Assembly (NCBI GenBank): GCA_026400795.1
Contig: JAPLOJ010000413.1
Span: 1 to 33,011, forward strand
Direction of reading: 5' to 3'
DNA length: 33,011 bases
Source: Alphaproteobacteria bacterium
GTDB taxonomy: Bacteria > Pseudomonadota > Alphaproteobacteria > Acetobacterales > Acetobacteraceae
Part shown: piece by piece, positions 18,992 to 28,079 of the stretch
Position numbering within the stretch: the stretch's first letter is position 1
Layout of the letters: the number at the start of each line of letters is the position of its first letter
The notes under the pieces: generated by a model
Seen by the model: only the letters and a program-made list of their open reading frames with translations
Database searches by the model: none
Told to the model about the DNA's origin: nothing
Program-made: the position numbers and the translations under genes

Positions 18992-20263
18992 ATGCGCGTT
19001 CTGGTGGTGGGTGGCGGTGGCCGCGAACACGCGCTCTGCTGGGCATTGGCGGCATCGCCGCTGCTGACAAAGCTGTTTTGTGCGCCAGGCAATGCCGGCA
19101 TTGCAGAAGTGGCGGAATGTGTCGCCATCGGCGCCGAGGATATTCCCAGCCTGGTTGCCTTCGCCAAGGACAAGGCCATTGATCTGGTGGTGGTTGGGCC
19201 GGAAGCGCCACTCACGCTCGGCTTGGCCGATGCCTGCGCTGCCGCGGGCCTGAAATGCTTTGGCCCTTCTGCCGCCGCCGCGCGGCTGGAAGGCAGCAAA
19301 ACCTTCACCAAGGAAGTGGCAGATGCCGCCGGCGCGCCCACGGCCGCCTGGGCGCGCTTCACCGATGCCTCAGCTGCGCGTGCCTATATTCACGAAAAGG
19401 GCGCGCCGATTGTGGTGAAGGCCGATGGGCTCGCCGCCGGCAAGGGTGTGGTGGTGGCCGCGACTATTGCCGAAGCCGAAGCCGCCATTGCCGATATCAT
19501 GGAAGACCGCATCCATGGCGCGGCGGGGGCTTCCGTAGTCATCGAAGAATGCCTGGTGGGTGAGGAAATCAGCTTCTTCGCGCTGTGTGATGGCGCCACC
19601 GCTTTGCCGCTGGGTGCCGCGCAGGACCATAAGCGCGTGGGCGATGGCGACACCGGCCCCAATACTGGCGGCATGGGCGCTTACTCGCCGCCGCCGATTT
19701 TCACTGAGGCACTTCAGCACGATGTCATGGCGCGCATCATCCGCCCGGTGCTGGCCGAAATGGCAGGGCGCGGTGCGCCCTTCAAAGGCGTGCTTTTCGC
19801 CGGGCTGATGATCACGGCGGAAGGACCGAAGCTGATTGAATTCAACGTACGCTTTGGGGATCCGGAATGTCAGGTGCTGATGCTGCGCTTGAAATCCGAT
19901 TTGCTGCCGGCCTTGCTCGCCGCCTGCGATGGCGAATTGGCGCGCTTTGATCTGCGTTGGGAGGCGCTGCATGCGATACTGGTGGTGATGGCCGCGCAGG
20001 GTTATCCGGGCAGCTACGCCAAGGGCAGCGAAATCCACGGCCTGGAAGCGGCGGGCCAAGTGCCGGGCGTGCAGGTGTTCCATGCCGGCACGGCGCGGCG
20101 CGAAGATGGTGCCTTGATTGCCACCGGCGGCCGCGTGCTGGGTATCTCGGCCACCGGCAAGACTTTGCGCGAAGCACGCGATGCCGCCTATGCCGCCGTG
20201 GACCTGCTCGATTGGCCGGGCGGGTTTTGCCGGCGGGATATTGGTTGGCGCGCTTTGACCTAA
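18992..20263 (+). CDS. purD: Phosphoribosylamine--glycine ligase
   Basis: [98 protein letters not shown]. Confidence 0.97.
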   Translation: MRVLVVGGGGREHALCWALAASPLLTKLFCAPGNAGIAEVAECVAIGAEDIPSLVAFAKDKAIDLVVVGPEAPLTLGLADACAAAGLKCFGPSAAAARLEGSKTFTKEVADAAGAPTAAWARFTDASAARAYIHEKGAPIVVKADGLAAGKGVVVAATIAEAEAAIADIMEDRIHGAAGASVVIEECLVGEEISFFALCDGATALPLGAAQDHKRVGDGDTGPNTGGMGAYSPPPIFTEALQHDVMARIIRPVLAEMAGRGAPFKGVLFAGLMITAEGPKLIEFNVRFGDPECQVLMLRLKSDLLPALLAACDGELARFDLRWEALHAILVVMAAQGYPGSYAKGSEIHGLEAAGQVPGVQVFHAGTARREDGALIATGGRVLGISATGKTLREARDAAYAAVDLLDWPGGFCRRDIGWRALT

Positions 20264-20304
20264 GGCACTTGCCGACTCGGGGCGCTTCCGGCCATTGAGG
20301 CTTC

Positions 20305-20730
20305 GTGTTGAACCTCATCAAACTCTCGGTCGGTCCCAAGGATGTCGCGGCGCTGGCGGCCTTGCAAGCAATCCGCCTGAAGGAAGACCCGCCCTTGCGC
20401 GCCTGGACGCGCATGTTCCCGAAGCGCGTGGAGGAACTCTGCAATGGCGGCTCCATCTATTGGGTGATTGGCGGCTTCATCCGCGTACGCCAGCGCATTC
20501 TGGAAATCCGCGAGGAAGAATGGGACGATAAATCCCCCTGCGCGGCCCTGCTGCTGGACCCCACGCTGGTGCCAGTGGAAGCCCGCCAGATGAAGCCCTT
20601 CCAGGGCTGGCGCTATTTGAAGCCGGAAGAAGCGCCGGCGGATGTGAACCAGGCCCGCCCGCCAACCCGTGGCCTGGATGCCCTGCCGCCCAAGCTGCGG
20701 CGAGACTTGGTTGAGCTTTGCCTGATCTGA
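20305..20730 (+). CDS. DUF1489 family protein
   Basis: GTG start; LNLIKLSVGPKDVAALAALQAIRL...GGSIYWVIGGFIRVRQRILEI...LVPVEARQMKPFQGWRYLKPEEAPADV. Confidence 0.88.
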   Translation: MLNLIKLSVGPKDVAALAALQAIRLKEDPPLRAWTRMFPKRVEELCNGGSIYWVIGGFIRVRQRILEIREEEWDDKSPCAALLLDPTLVPVEARQMKPFQGWRYLKPEEAPADVNQARPPTRGLDALPPKLRRDLVELCLI

Positions 20731-20759
20731 AGGCCCCTAACATTCTTGATAAAAATTAA

Positions 20760-20904
20760 GCTACCGCACACGAGGGCGAGAGGTGAGGGCTGGCATTCTA
20801 ACTGTGTCGCGCGGCTCATTCCCGGCATGCCGCGCCGCAACTGGTCCGTCTTCGGATGGTACCTTTGGGCTGGCTGGTTAAATCCAGCCGGCCCTATTTT
20901 TTTG
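20760..20904 (+). ncRNA. Candidate structured small RNA or structured 3' UTR
   Basis: Three consecutive hairpins: GCGCGGC(809-815)/GCCGCGC(829-835) [20809-20835], GGTCCGTC-TTCG-GATGGTACC [20843-20863], then a rho-independent terminator; no ORF on the plus strand; 5' end not determinable. Confidence 0.35.
20867..20903 (+). terminator. Rho-independent terminator
   Basis: GGGCTGGCTGG-ttaaat-CCAGCCGGCCC followed by TATTTTTTT. Confidence 0.85.
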
Positions 20905-21424
20905 CCGATTCTGTTTCCAGCAGGGAAAGCAGCCCTTCCAGCAATTGCGCGGGCGTAGGCGGGCAGCCCGGGATCAGCAAATCCACCGGCAGCACGGCGG
21001 CAATGCCGTTTTCCACCGCATAGGAACCCTTGAAGACGCCACCATCCACGGCGCAATCGCCCGCTGCCACCACCCAGCGTGGTTCGGGCGTGCTGGCCAG
21101 GGCGCGTTCCAATGCCTCGCGCATGTTCAGACATGCGGGGCCCGTCACCAGCAGCACATCAGCATGCTTGGGGGAGGCGACAAAGCGCAGCCCAAAGCGT
21201 TCCAGATCATAGGCGACATTTTGCAACGCATTCACTTCCAATTCGCAGCCATTGCAGGAACCGCTATCCACTTCCCTGATCGCAAGGCTGCGGCCAAGCC
21301 GCGCGCGGCTGGTGGCGGCCAGTCTTTCGCCGAGTGCCTGAATGGTCTCACGCGGCACCAGCGGCGCATTATCCGTGAGGGGCTTCGCGAAAAGCGCGCG
21401 GGCGAGCTTCGGCCACAGCATCAC
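20894..21424 (-). CDS. hyfI: NuoB/HyfI-like [4Fe-4S] small subunit of an Ehr-type complex
   Basis: SGSCNGCELEVNAL; VTGPACLNMREAL; AAGDCAVDGGVF; LLIPGCPPTPAQLLEGLL: cysteine positions of the proximal/N2-type cluster present. Confidence 0.88.
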   Translation of the reverse strand: MMLWPKLARALFAKPLTDNAPLVPRETIQALGERLAATSRARLGRSLAIREVDSGSCNGCELEVNALQNVAYDLERFGLRFVASPKHADVLLVTGPACLNMREALERALASTPEPRWVVAAGDCAVDGGVFKGSYAVENGIAAVLPVDLLIPGCPPTPAQLLEGLLSLLETESAKK

Positions 21425-22935
21425 AAATCCACTCCGCTATAGGAACAATTGAAGGATTTATTGCATAGTTGGAAATCGGCGACGATATTGTCTTCAATCG
21501 CCGCTTCCAAAAGCGGCCATTGCAGCCAGGAAGGATCGCGCGGGAAAAGCGCGCGGATCAGCCCGCCATCATCCAGGCTGATCCAATGCAGGCATTCACC
21601 GCGAAAGCCTTCAATCATCGCCACACCTTCGCCGGCGCGCACCGGCAAAGGCGCCATCAACTCGCCGGATGGGAGGCTGGCCAGGATTTGCCTGACAAGC
21701 GCAATGGATTGGCCGAGTTCCAACACACGAATCCGCACCCGCGCATCCACATCGCCTGCTTCCAACACCGGCACGTCGAAACGCAACGTTGGATAGGGTT
21801 GGCTTTGCGGCAGGCGACGCGCATCAAAACCGCGCCCAGAAGCGCGGCCCACATGCCCGCCCGCGGCGAAGGCACATGCCAGATCGGGGCGCAGATATCC
21901 TGTTGTCACCACCCGATCCTGCAAACTAGCATGCGCCTCATAAATCTGCATCAGCGATGGGATTTCCGCTTCCACCGCATCCAGTGCGGCTAGAATCGCC
22001 TCGGCTCCTCGCGGCGCGATATCGGGCGCGACACCACCTGGCAAAACGCGGTCCATCATCAGCCTATGGCCGAAAGCGGCGGCAATGGCGCGCAGCACGC
22101 CTTCGCGCAGAAAACCGCAGCGCGCATGGGGGAAGGCGAAGGCTGCGTCGTTGCAGACGAAGCCCCAATCATTCAGATGATTATGGATGCGTTCCAATTC
22201 CAGCATCAGCGCGCGGAGATGCAGTGCGCGAGGTGGTGGCGTGACACCAAGCGCTGCTTCCACCGCCGCAGAAAACGCCCAGGAATGCGCAACCGTTGTG
22301 TCACCGGAAAGCCGCGCCGCATAACGCACAGCGGCACGGGGCGACGTGCCAAGCATGAGCGAAAGCGCGCCCTTATGCGTATAGCCAAGCCGCTGTTCCA
22401 ACCGCACCACCACTTCTCCCTGAACGGAAAAGCGGAAATGTCCGGGTTCAATGACGCCGGCGTGAATCGGGCCGACGGGGATTTGGTGAATGCCTTCCCC
22501 TTCCACCGGCAGGAATTCCGGCTGTGGGGCTTCTCCCGCAAAGGGGATGGGTTTGGCGGCGAGCGGATGGCGCAAATTCCAGCGGCCGTGATCAAGCCAT
22601 GGGCGCAAATCCACCGCACCCTCGGCGTGATGGCCCCATAGTTCCAAGATCATGCGTTCAAAGCGCACAGCGCCGGGGCGCGCGGGGGAAAGCGCGGCGT
22701 AATTCCACCCTGCCGCCGGTGTTGAAGCCAGCACCGCTTCCGCGCTTGGTTCATGCAGGAAGCAGGCATGCACCTGCGCTGCATCTGCCCAAAGCCCGAG
22801 CAGCGCTAATTCCGTTTCCTGCTGCAAAGCCGCTGGCAATTGCCCCCAGGCGGTGGGGGAGAGCAAAAACCGCTCACAAGGCTTTGCCCCTTGCGGATTG
22901 CCGCTGCGAATCAGGCTGGAAGCCGGCCCCATCAT
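21421..22935 (-). CDS. hyfG: HyfG/HycE-like (NuoCD-like) large subunit lacking NiFe cysteine ligands; Ehr-type
   Basis: VGPIHAGVIEPGHFRFSVQGEVVVRLEQRLGYTHKG is characteristic of HycE/NuoD; L1 position reads RLSGDTTVAH, C-terminus reads CNKSFNCSYSGVDL*; start at ATG overlapping the hyfF stop. Confidence 0.9.
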   Translation of the reverse strand: MMGPASSLIRSGNPQGAKPCERFLLSPTAWGQLPAALQQETELALLGLWADAAQVHACFLHEPSAEAVLASTPAAGWNYAALSPARPGAVRFERMILELWGHHAEGAVDLRPWLDHGRWNLRHPLAAKPIPFAGEAPQPEFLPVEGEGIHQIPVGPIHAGVIEPGHFRFSVQGEVVVRLEQRLGYTHKGALSLMLGTSPRAAVRYAARLSGDTTVAHSWAFSAAVEAALGVTPPPRALHLRALMLELERIHNHLNDWGFVCNDAAFAFPHARCGFLREGVLRAIAAAFGHRLMMDRVLPGGVAPDIAPRGAEAILAALDAVEAEIPSLMQIYEAHASLQDRVVTTGYLRPDLACAFAAGGHVGRASGRGFDARRLPQSQPYPTLRFDVPVLEAGDVDARVRIRVLELGQSIALVRQILASLPSGELMAPLPVRAGEGVAMIEGFRGECLHWISLDDGGLIRALFPRDPSWLQWPLLEAAIEDNIVADFQLCNKSFNCSYSGVDL

Positions 22936-24359
22936 CCGATCATCCCCGCTGCCGCCTTGAGTAAACTGCTGAAGAGCGTGGGCATGGCAAGCCCGAGTAC
23001 CAAGGCTACCGCCAAATGCAGCCAAAGCGGCACGAGCACCGCAAGCGCGCTGCCGGAAGGCGCCACATCAGGCGTTGCCACACCAAAACATAGCGCTTGC
23101 AGCGTATGGATCAACGCCGTCATCGCCACCACCAGCCCAAGCGCCAGCGCCACAGCAAGCCAAGGCTGCGCTGCCATAGCCGCATTCAGTACGGCATATT
23201 CGGAAGCAAAAAGCAGAAAGGGCGGCAGCCCGGCAATGGCGCCAATCGCCAATGCAAGGCCCCAGCCAAGCCAGGGATCACTTGCCACCAGTCCTGAAAT
23301 ATCCGCGAGTTTCTGGCTGCCCTTTTGCTGTACGGCGCGCCCAATGCCGAAGAAAATCGCGCTTTTCACCAGTGAATGGCCGATCATATGCAGTAAGCCC
23401 GCAAGCGTCGCCGCCGGGCCGCCAACGCCAAAGGCAAAAGCGGCAATGCCCATATGTTCAATGGAACTCCAGCCAAAAAAGCGCCTGGCATCTCGCCGCC
23501 GCCAAAGTGCCAGCGACGCCAGCAACACGGAAGCGAGGCCGAGCGCCATCAGCAAAGGCCCGACCGCAATGGTGCCGGGATGCGCGCCGACAATGGCTTT
23601 TGCGCGCAGCACGGCCAGCATCGCAGCGTTCAGCAAAAGCCCAGATAGCACGGCGGAAATCGCAATCGGGCCTTCCGCATGTGCATCAGGTAGCCAGGAA
23701 TGCAGCGGCACCAGGCCCGCCTTGGTGCCATAGCCCACCAACAGGAATACGAACGCCAGGTTCAGCGTATCCGCATCACACCGCGCGGCCACGCGCCGCA
23801 GCGCCGCCCAGGAAAGCCCGCTTTCCGCATCCAATAGCGCTTGCGCGGCGGAATAGAGCAGGATGGTGCCGAACAGCGCCAGCGCAATGCCAAAGCCACA
23901 GAGCATGAAGAATTTCCACGCCGCTTCCATCGCCGCCGGCGTGCGATGCACCGCCACCATCAGCACGCTGGCGAGAGTCGCGATTTCAATTGCCACCCAA
24001 AGCACGCCAAGATTATCCGAAAGCAGCGCCAGATATTGCGCGCCGAGAAAGACCTGAAAGGCGCCGTGATAGGCACGGATGCGCCAGTGATCAAAACCCT
24101 CCGCCGCCAGCGTGGCCGCGGAGAAAATGGCGGTGGTCAAAGCCACAAAAGACGCCAGTAGCACAAAGGGCAGGTTCAGCGCATCAATCCGCGTCCAGCC
24201 CTGTTCGCCATGCGGCACCGTGAACAGCGCCAAGGCCAGCAGAAAGGAAATGCCTGCACAGCCGATATTCACCGCCGCCGCGACACGGAGCCTTGGCAAA
24301 GCGAGCAAGACCAACGCACCCACCCAGGGGAAAAACACCATGATCCAGGGCAGCGGCAT
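22932..24359 (-). CDS. hyfF: HyfF-like antiporter-like membrane subunit (NuoN/M-like)
   Basis: NLGVLWVAIEIATLASVLMVA; GYGTKAGLVPLHSWLPDAHAEGPIAISAVLSGLLLNAAMLAVLR. Confidence 0.9.
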   Translation of the reverse strand: MPLPWIMVFFPWVGALVLLALPRLRVAAAVNIGCAGISFLLALALFTVPHGEQGWTRIDALNLPFVLLASFVALTTAIFSAATLAAEGFDHWRIRAYHGAFQVFLGAQYLALLSDNLGVLWVAIEIATLASVLMVAVHRTPAAMEAAWKFFMLCGFGIALALFGTILLYSAAQALLDAESGLSWAALRRVAARCDADTLNLAFVFLLVGYGTKAGLVPLHSWLPDAHAEGPIAISAVLSGLLLNAAMLAVLRAKAIVGAHPGTIAVGPLLMALGLASVLLASLALWRRRDARRFFGWSSIEHMGIAAFAFGVGGPAATLAGLLHMIGHSLVKSAIFFGIGRAVQQKGSQKLADISGLVASDPWLGWGLALAIGAIAGLPPFLLFASEYAVLNAAMAAQPWLAVALALGLVVAMTALIHTLQALCFGVATPDVAPSGSALAVLVPLWLHLAVALVLGLAMPTLFSSLLKAAAGMIG

Positions 24360-25027
24360 TATTCGCCTTCCCCCCTGTGTGTATCCAGGCTTTCTGTATC
24401 CAGGCTTTGGAAGCTTTCGCCCATTTGCAGCGCAAAGACACCAGCAATCACCGCCAGCATCAACACTAGCGCGGCGGTGGAAAGCTCCATCACCAGCGGC
24501 ATGCCGGCGACACCTACGGCCGCCAGGATCAACCCATTTTCCAGGCTGAGCAGCCCGATTACCTGGCTAATCAGATTGCGCCGCGTGATCATCATCAGGC
24601 CGCCCAGTAGCACAACGGAAAGCGCCAGCGCCAAATCTTCCCGCGCCAAGGCGCGCTGGCCGGCGGTGGCCGGCAGCACCACCAACATCGCGAAACCGGC
24701 CAAAGCCACGCCAGCAATCAGCGAAGCGCCAATGCCCAGCGCAGGATCAACGCCGCGTTGCAAATTGAAGCGCCGCACCAGCCGATGCAGCGCATAGGGG
24801 ATGAGCACCGCCTTGGCGCCAAAGGCAATCGCCGCCGTCACATAAAGCCCCGCTGCACCCTGCACATAGCCCTGCCAAGCAGCGGCAAGCGCTAATAGCG
24901 CGCCTTGTGTCGCGAAGGCATTGATCACCGCTGAGATGCGCCGCTGATAGAGCAGCACAAAGGACAGCAGCAGCACCGCCCCACCCAGCAAATGCGCCAA
25001 ATCATAGGGAAGCTGCCCGAAGCTCAT
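24359..25027 (-). CDS. hyfE: HyfE-like membrane subunit (NuoK-like)
   Basis: Multi-TM 222 aa; ISQVIGLLSLENGLILAAVGVAGMPLVMELSTAALVLMLAVIAGVFALQM typical of HyfE. Confidence 0.87.
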   Translation of the reverse strand: MSFGQLPYDLAHLLGGAVLLLSFVLLYQRRISAVINAFATQGALLALAAAWQGYVQGAAGLYVTAAIAFGAKAVLIPYALHRLVRRFNLQRGVDPALGIGASLIAGVALAGFAMLVVLPATAGQRALAREDLALALSVVLLGGLMMITRRNLISQVIGLLSLENGLILAAVGVAGMPLVMELSTAALVLMLAVIAGVFALQMGESFQSLDTESLDTHRGEGE

Positions 25028-25983
25028 GACAGCCCCGTCGAGACAAAAAGGTATAACGCGCCCAGCAAACCAAGCAGCAGCGCCGCGCCCAGAAATTCCG
25101 GCACGCGAAAGACGCGCATCTTGGCAATCGTGGATTCAAATACTGCCAGCGCAAAGGCAAGCGCGGCCATTTTCACGATGAAGACGCATAGCCCCATCAC
25201 CCAGGCAAGCGGCCCCGCGCCAGGCGCCGCCATGCCGAAGGGTAGAAAAGCCGCTGCCAGCAGCGCCAACCAAAGTGTGAGGCGGAGCGATGCCTGAAAC
25301 TCCCACAACGCCAAATGCCGCCCGGATGCTTCCAGGATCATCGCCTCATGCACCATGGTGAGTTCCAGATGCGTCGCGGGATTATCCACCGGGATGCGCG
25401 CGTTTTCCGCCACCGCCACCGCCAGCAGCGCAAGCGCGGCAAAGCCGAGCGAGACACGCAGCCCAAGCGTGCCTTCCTGAAAAATCCCAGTGATCACATC
25501 CAGATTCGTTGTGCCAGCCAGAATGGCGAAAATCAGTGCTGCCAGAACCAAGGCGGGTTCCGCCAGCGCAGCGAAGGCCATTTCGCGTGTCGCACCAATA
25601 CCGCCAAAGGCCGTGCCCACATCCATCCCCGCCAGCGCCATGGCAAAGCGCCCCAGCGCCAAAAGCCCTGCAATCAGCAGTAAATCCGCGAAAGGTGCCA
25701 GCACCATGCCGCGCGTAAAACTCGGCACCAGCGCCGCCGCAAGCAATGCGGAGGCCACCGCGACATAAGGCGCCGCTCGCGAAATGATGGAGGCGTTTTC
25801 CGCCAGCACCGGGCGCTTCTTCAAAAGCTTCAAAAAATCGCGCCAGGGCTGCATGGGATGCGGCCCACGCCTTCCCATCAGCCGCGCCTTCAGCCAACGC
25901 ACAGAGCCCGTCAGCACCGGCGCCAGCGCCAGCATCAGCGCTAGATGCAAAAGCTGCGTCAGAAGGCCGGTCACGAAACTCAT
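25024..25983 (-). CDS. hyfC: HyfC/HycD-like membrane subunit (NuoH-like)
   Basis: MSFVTGLLTQLLHLALMLALAPVLTGSVRWLKARLMGRRGPHPMQPWRDFLKLLKK; ARIPVDNPATHLELTMVHEAMILEASG. Confidence 0.92.
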   Translation of the reverse strand: MSFVTGLLTQLLHLALMLALAPVLTGSVRWLKARLMGRRGPHPMQPWRDFLKLLKKRPVLAENASIISRAAPYVAVASALLAAALVPSFTRGMVLAPFADLLLIAGLLALGRFAMALAGMDVGTAFGGIGATREMAFAALAEPALVLAALIFAILAGTTNLDVITGIFQEGTLGLRVSLGFAALALLAVAVAENARIPVDNPATHLELTMVHEAMILEASGRHLALWEFQASLRLTLWLALLAAAFLPFGMAAPGAGPLAWVMGLCVFIVKMAALAFALAVFESTIAKMRVFRVPEFLGAALLLGLLGALYLFVSTGLS

Positions 25984-28001
25984 GTCCGTTCCAGCCAAAT
26001 CAGCAGCGCCATCAGCGCAAGCAACACCGCAAAGCCAAGCGCCAGACATTGCCTGAGCGAGAAATCACGCAGGCGTTCCGCAAGCGCCGCCAGCCTATCA
26101 CGTGCGCGCGGCAAGGGCCCGGAAATCAGCGCCAGCACGGGATCATGAAACCCCGCCTGCAAGCGTGCGGGCGCGGTATTGCCGGGGGGCGGCATTTCCA
26201 CCTTCTCGCGCGCCGCCAGCAGCGTCTTGCCCAGCATGCGGCGCAGTGGTTGCGCCATGCCGGCGGCTGAAACTTGCGTCGCCGGATCACCAAAGGGCAG
26301 ATGATGCGGCGGCGCGATGAAGCCACAATCCCAAGCGGGACCGCGTGCAATGCCCGGCGCCTGCCGCCGCAGGAGCAGCCCAACGCCGCCGCCCAGCAGC
26401 AGCAACAACACAAAAACGACCAGCGGCGCATAACCCGCGCCGCCTTCTGCCACGGTCACCGTCACGCCGCCCAAGGCGGATAGCCCCGCGCCTGCCCCCG
26501 TCAGCAGCCGCAGCGCCGGCGCGGCGAGTTCCAGCAAATGCCCCGGTATCAGGCCAAAGATCACGGTCAGCGCGGCGGGCATGATCAGCGCGGCACGCGC
26601 CACGCCGGAAAGCTCGGTAGCGCCTGCGGCACGCGGGCTGCGCGGTCGGCCCAGAAACACCATGCCGTAAAAGCGCAGCATCGCCGCAGCCGCCAGCGCC
26701 ACGGCCAGCGCCGCCAGGGCAGTTGCCGCCGCCGCGCCAATCTGAAACGCCAAATCTCCCACGCGCCAGGCGGCGATCAGCGCCTGTAACAGCAACCATT
26801 CTGAGGCAAAGCCCGAAAGCGGTGGCAGCGCAGCGGCGGCAGCGGCACCCAGCAGCACCAGGCCAGCAGTCCAGGGCATGGCATGGATCAGGCCGCCCAG
26901 CCGATCCATGCGCCGCGATGCCGCGCCATGCAGCACCTCACCCGCGCCCAGAAACAGCAGCGTCTTGAACATGGCGTGGTTCAGCGCATGCAGCAGCGCG
27001 GCCCCCGCCGCCACAGCCGCCAGCGCGCCCAAATCCGCTGCGCGAAACGCCAGCGCCAGGCCAAGCCCCAAAGTGATCAGCCCGACATTCTCGATGGTGG
27101 AACAGGCGAGAAGGGTTTTGGTGTCTTCCTCCAAAGCCGCGCGCAAAGCACCCATGATGGCCGAGGCCAAGCCAAGCGCCATCAGCACCGCGCCCCAGAA
27201 CAGAGGCTGCGCCGGGCCGGCCAAGTCAAAGATCACACGCGCCAGCACATATAGCGCCACCTTGGTCATGGCCGCCGACATCAGCGCGCTCACATGGCTG
27301 GGTGCTGCGGGATGCGCCAAAGGCAGCCAGACATGCAAAGGCACCAGCCCCGCCTTGGACCCCGCGCCGATCAACACCAGCACCAGTATCGCCAAAGCGC
27401 GCAAGCCATCCGGCGGCGTGGCGCGCAAGGCCGCGAAACCCGCCCCCGCCGAAGCGCCAGCCGCGAGCAAGCCAAAACACAGGATCAGCGCCGCGCCCCC
27501 CAAGGCCGCGAAGCCCAGATAAACCCGCGCGGCACGGCGATTTTCCGCGTGTTCATGTTCATGCGCGACCAGCACCCATGACGCGAAGGACATGAGTTCA
27601 AACCCCAGCACCAGGGTAAACCCATCCGCGGCAAGCAAGGTCAGCGCCATGCCGGCGAGAAATAGCGGATAGGGCACCAGCCGCCGCGCAGCCTCAGGCC
27701 CCTTCACATGGCCGAAGGCGAAGGCGGAAGCAGCCACACCGCAAAGCCCAAGGATCACTAGGAACCAGGCGGAAAGCGGGTCAAGCGCAAGCCGCATCAC
27801 CCCCCAAGGCGGACCGAAGGGCAGCGCCAAGGTTTCGGGGGCGGAAAGCAGCCCTGCGAATCCACCCGCCGCAAAAACCAGGGAGACCAGCGCCGCACCC
27901 GCATAAACCAGCCTGACGCCAAGCGCCGCACGCGCCAGCAAGGGCGCCGCCAGCGACAGCAGCGCAAGCGACCCCAAAGTGAGGGCGAGGGCGATCAGCA
28001 C
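25980..28001 (-). CDS. hyfB: HyfB-like antiporter-like membrane subunit (NuoL-like)
   Basis: 673 aa; LVLGFELMSFASWVLVAHEHE; GAGSKAGLVPLHVWLPLAHPAAPSHVSALMSAAMTKVALYVLAR; LLACSTIENVGLITLGLGLAL. Confidence 0.92.
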   Translation of the reverse strand: MLIALALTLGSLALLSLAAPLLARAALGVRLVYAGAALVSLVFAAGGFAGLLSAPETLALPFGPPWGVMRLALDPLSAWFLVILGLCGVAASAFAFGHVKGPEAARRLVPYPLFLAGMALTLLAADGFTLVLGFELMSFASWVLVAHEHEHAENRRAARVYLGFAALGGAALILCFGLLAAGASAGAGFAALRATPPDGLRALAILVLVLIGAGSKAGLVPLHVWLPLAHPAAPSHVSALMSAAMTKVALYVLARVIFDLAGPAQPLFWGAVLMALGLASAIMGALRAALEEDTKTLLACSTIENVGLITLGLGLALAFRAADLGALAAVAAGAALLHALNHAMFKTLLFLGAGEVLHGAASRRMDRLGGLIHAMPWTAGLVLLGAAAAAALPPLSGFASEWLLLQALIAAWRVGDLAFQIGAAAATALAALAVALAAAAMLRFYGMVFLGRPRSPRAAGATELSGVARAALIMPAALTVIFGLIPGHLLELAAPALRLLTGAGAGLSALGGVTVTVAEGGAGYAPLVVFVLLLLLGGGVGLLLRRQAPGIARGPAWDCGFIAPPHHLPFGDPATQVSAAGMAQPLRRMLGKTLLAAREKVEMPPPGNTAPARLQAGFHDPVLALISGPLPRARDRLAALAERLRDFSLRQCLALGFAVLLALMALLIWLERT

Positions 28002-28079
28002 GGTTTGGAATCGCTGCCTTGCATAAGTGAAGGCTAGTGCAGTTTCCCCTTTGGGGGAATCACCGGAGCAGCAAGTATT

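Noticed and set aside
22840-23733. 297-aa plus-strand ORF antisense to hyfG/hyfF
   Set aside because: Ala/Ser/Pro-rich shadow frame of membrane-protein coding sequence
20894-28001. Annotation as a functional formate hydrogenlyase / hydrogenase-4
   Set aside because: All four expected NiFe cysteine positions in the large subunit are substituted and no formate dehydrogenase or hyp genes are in the window
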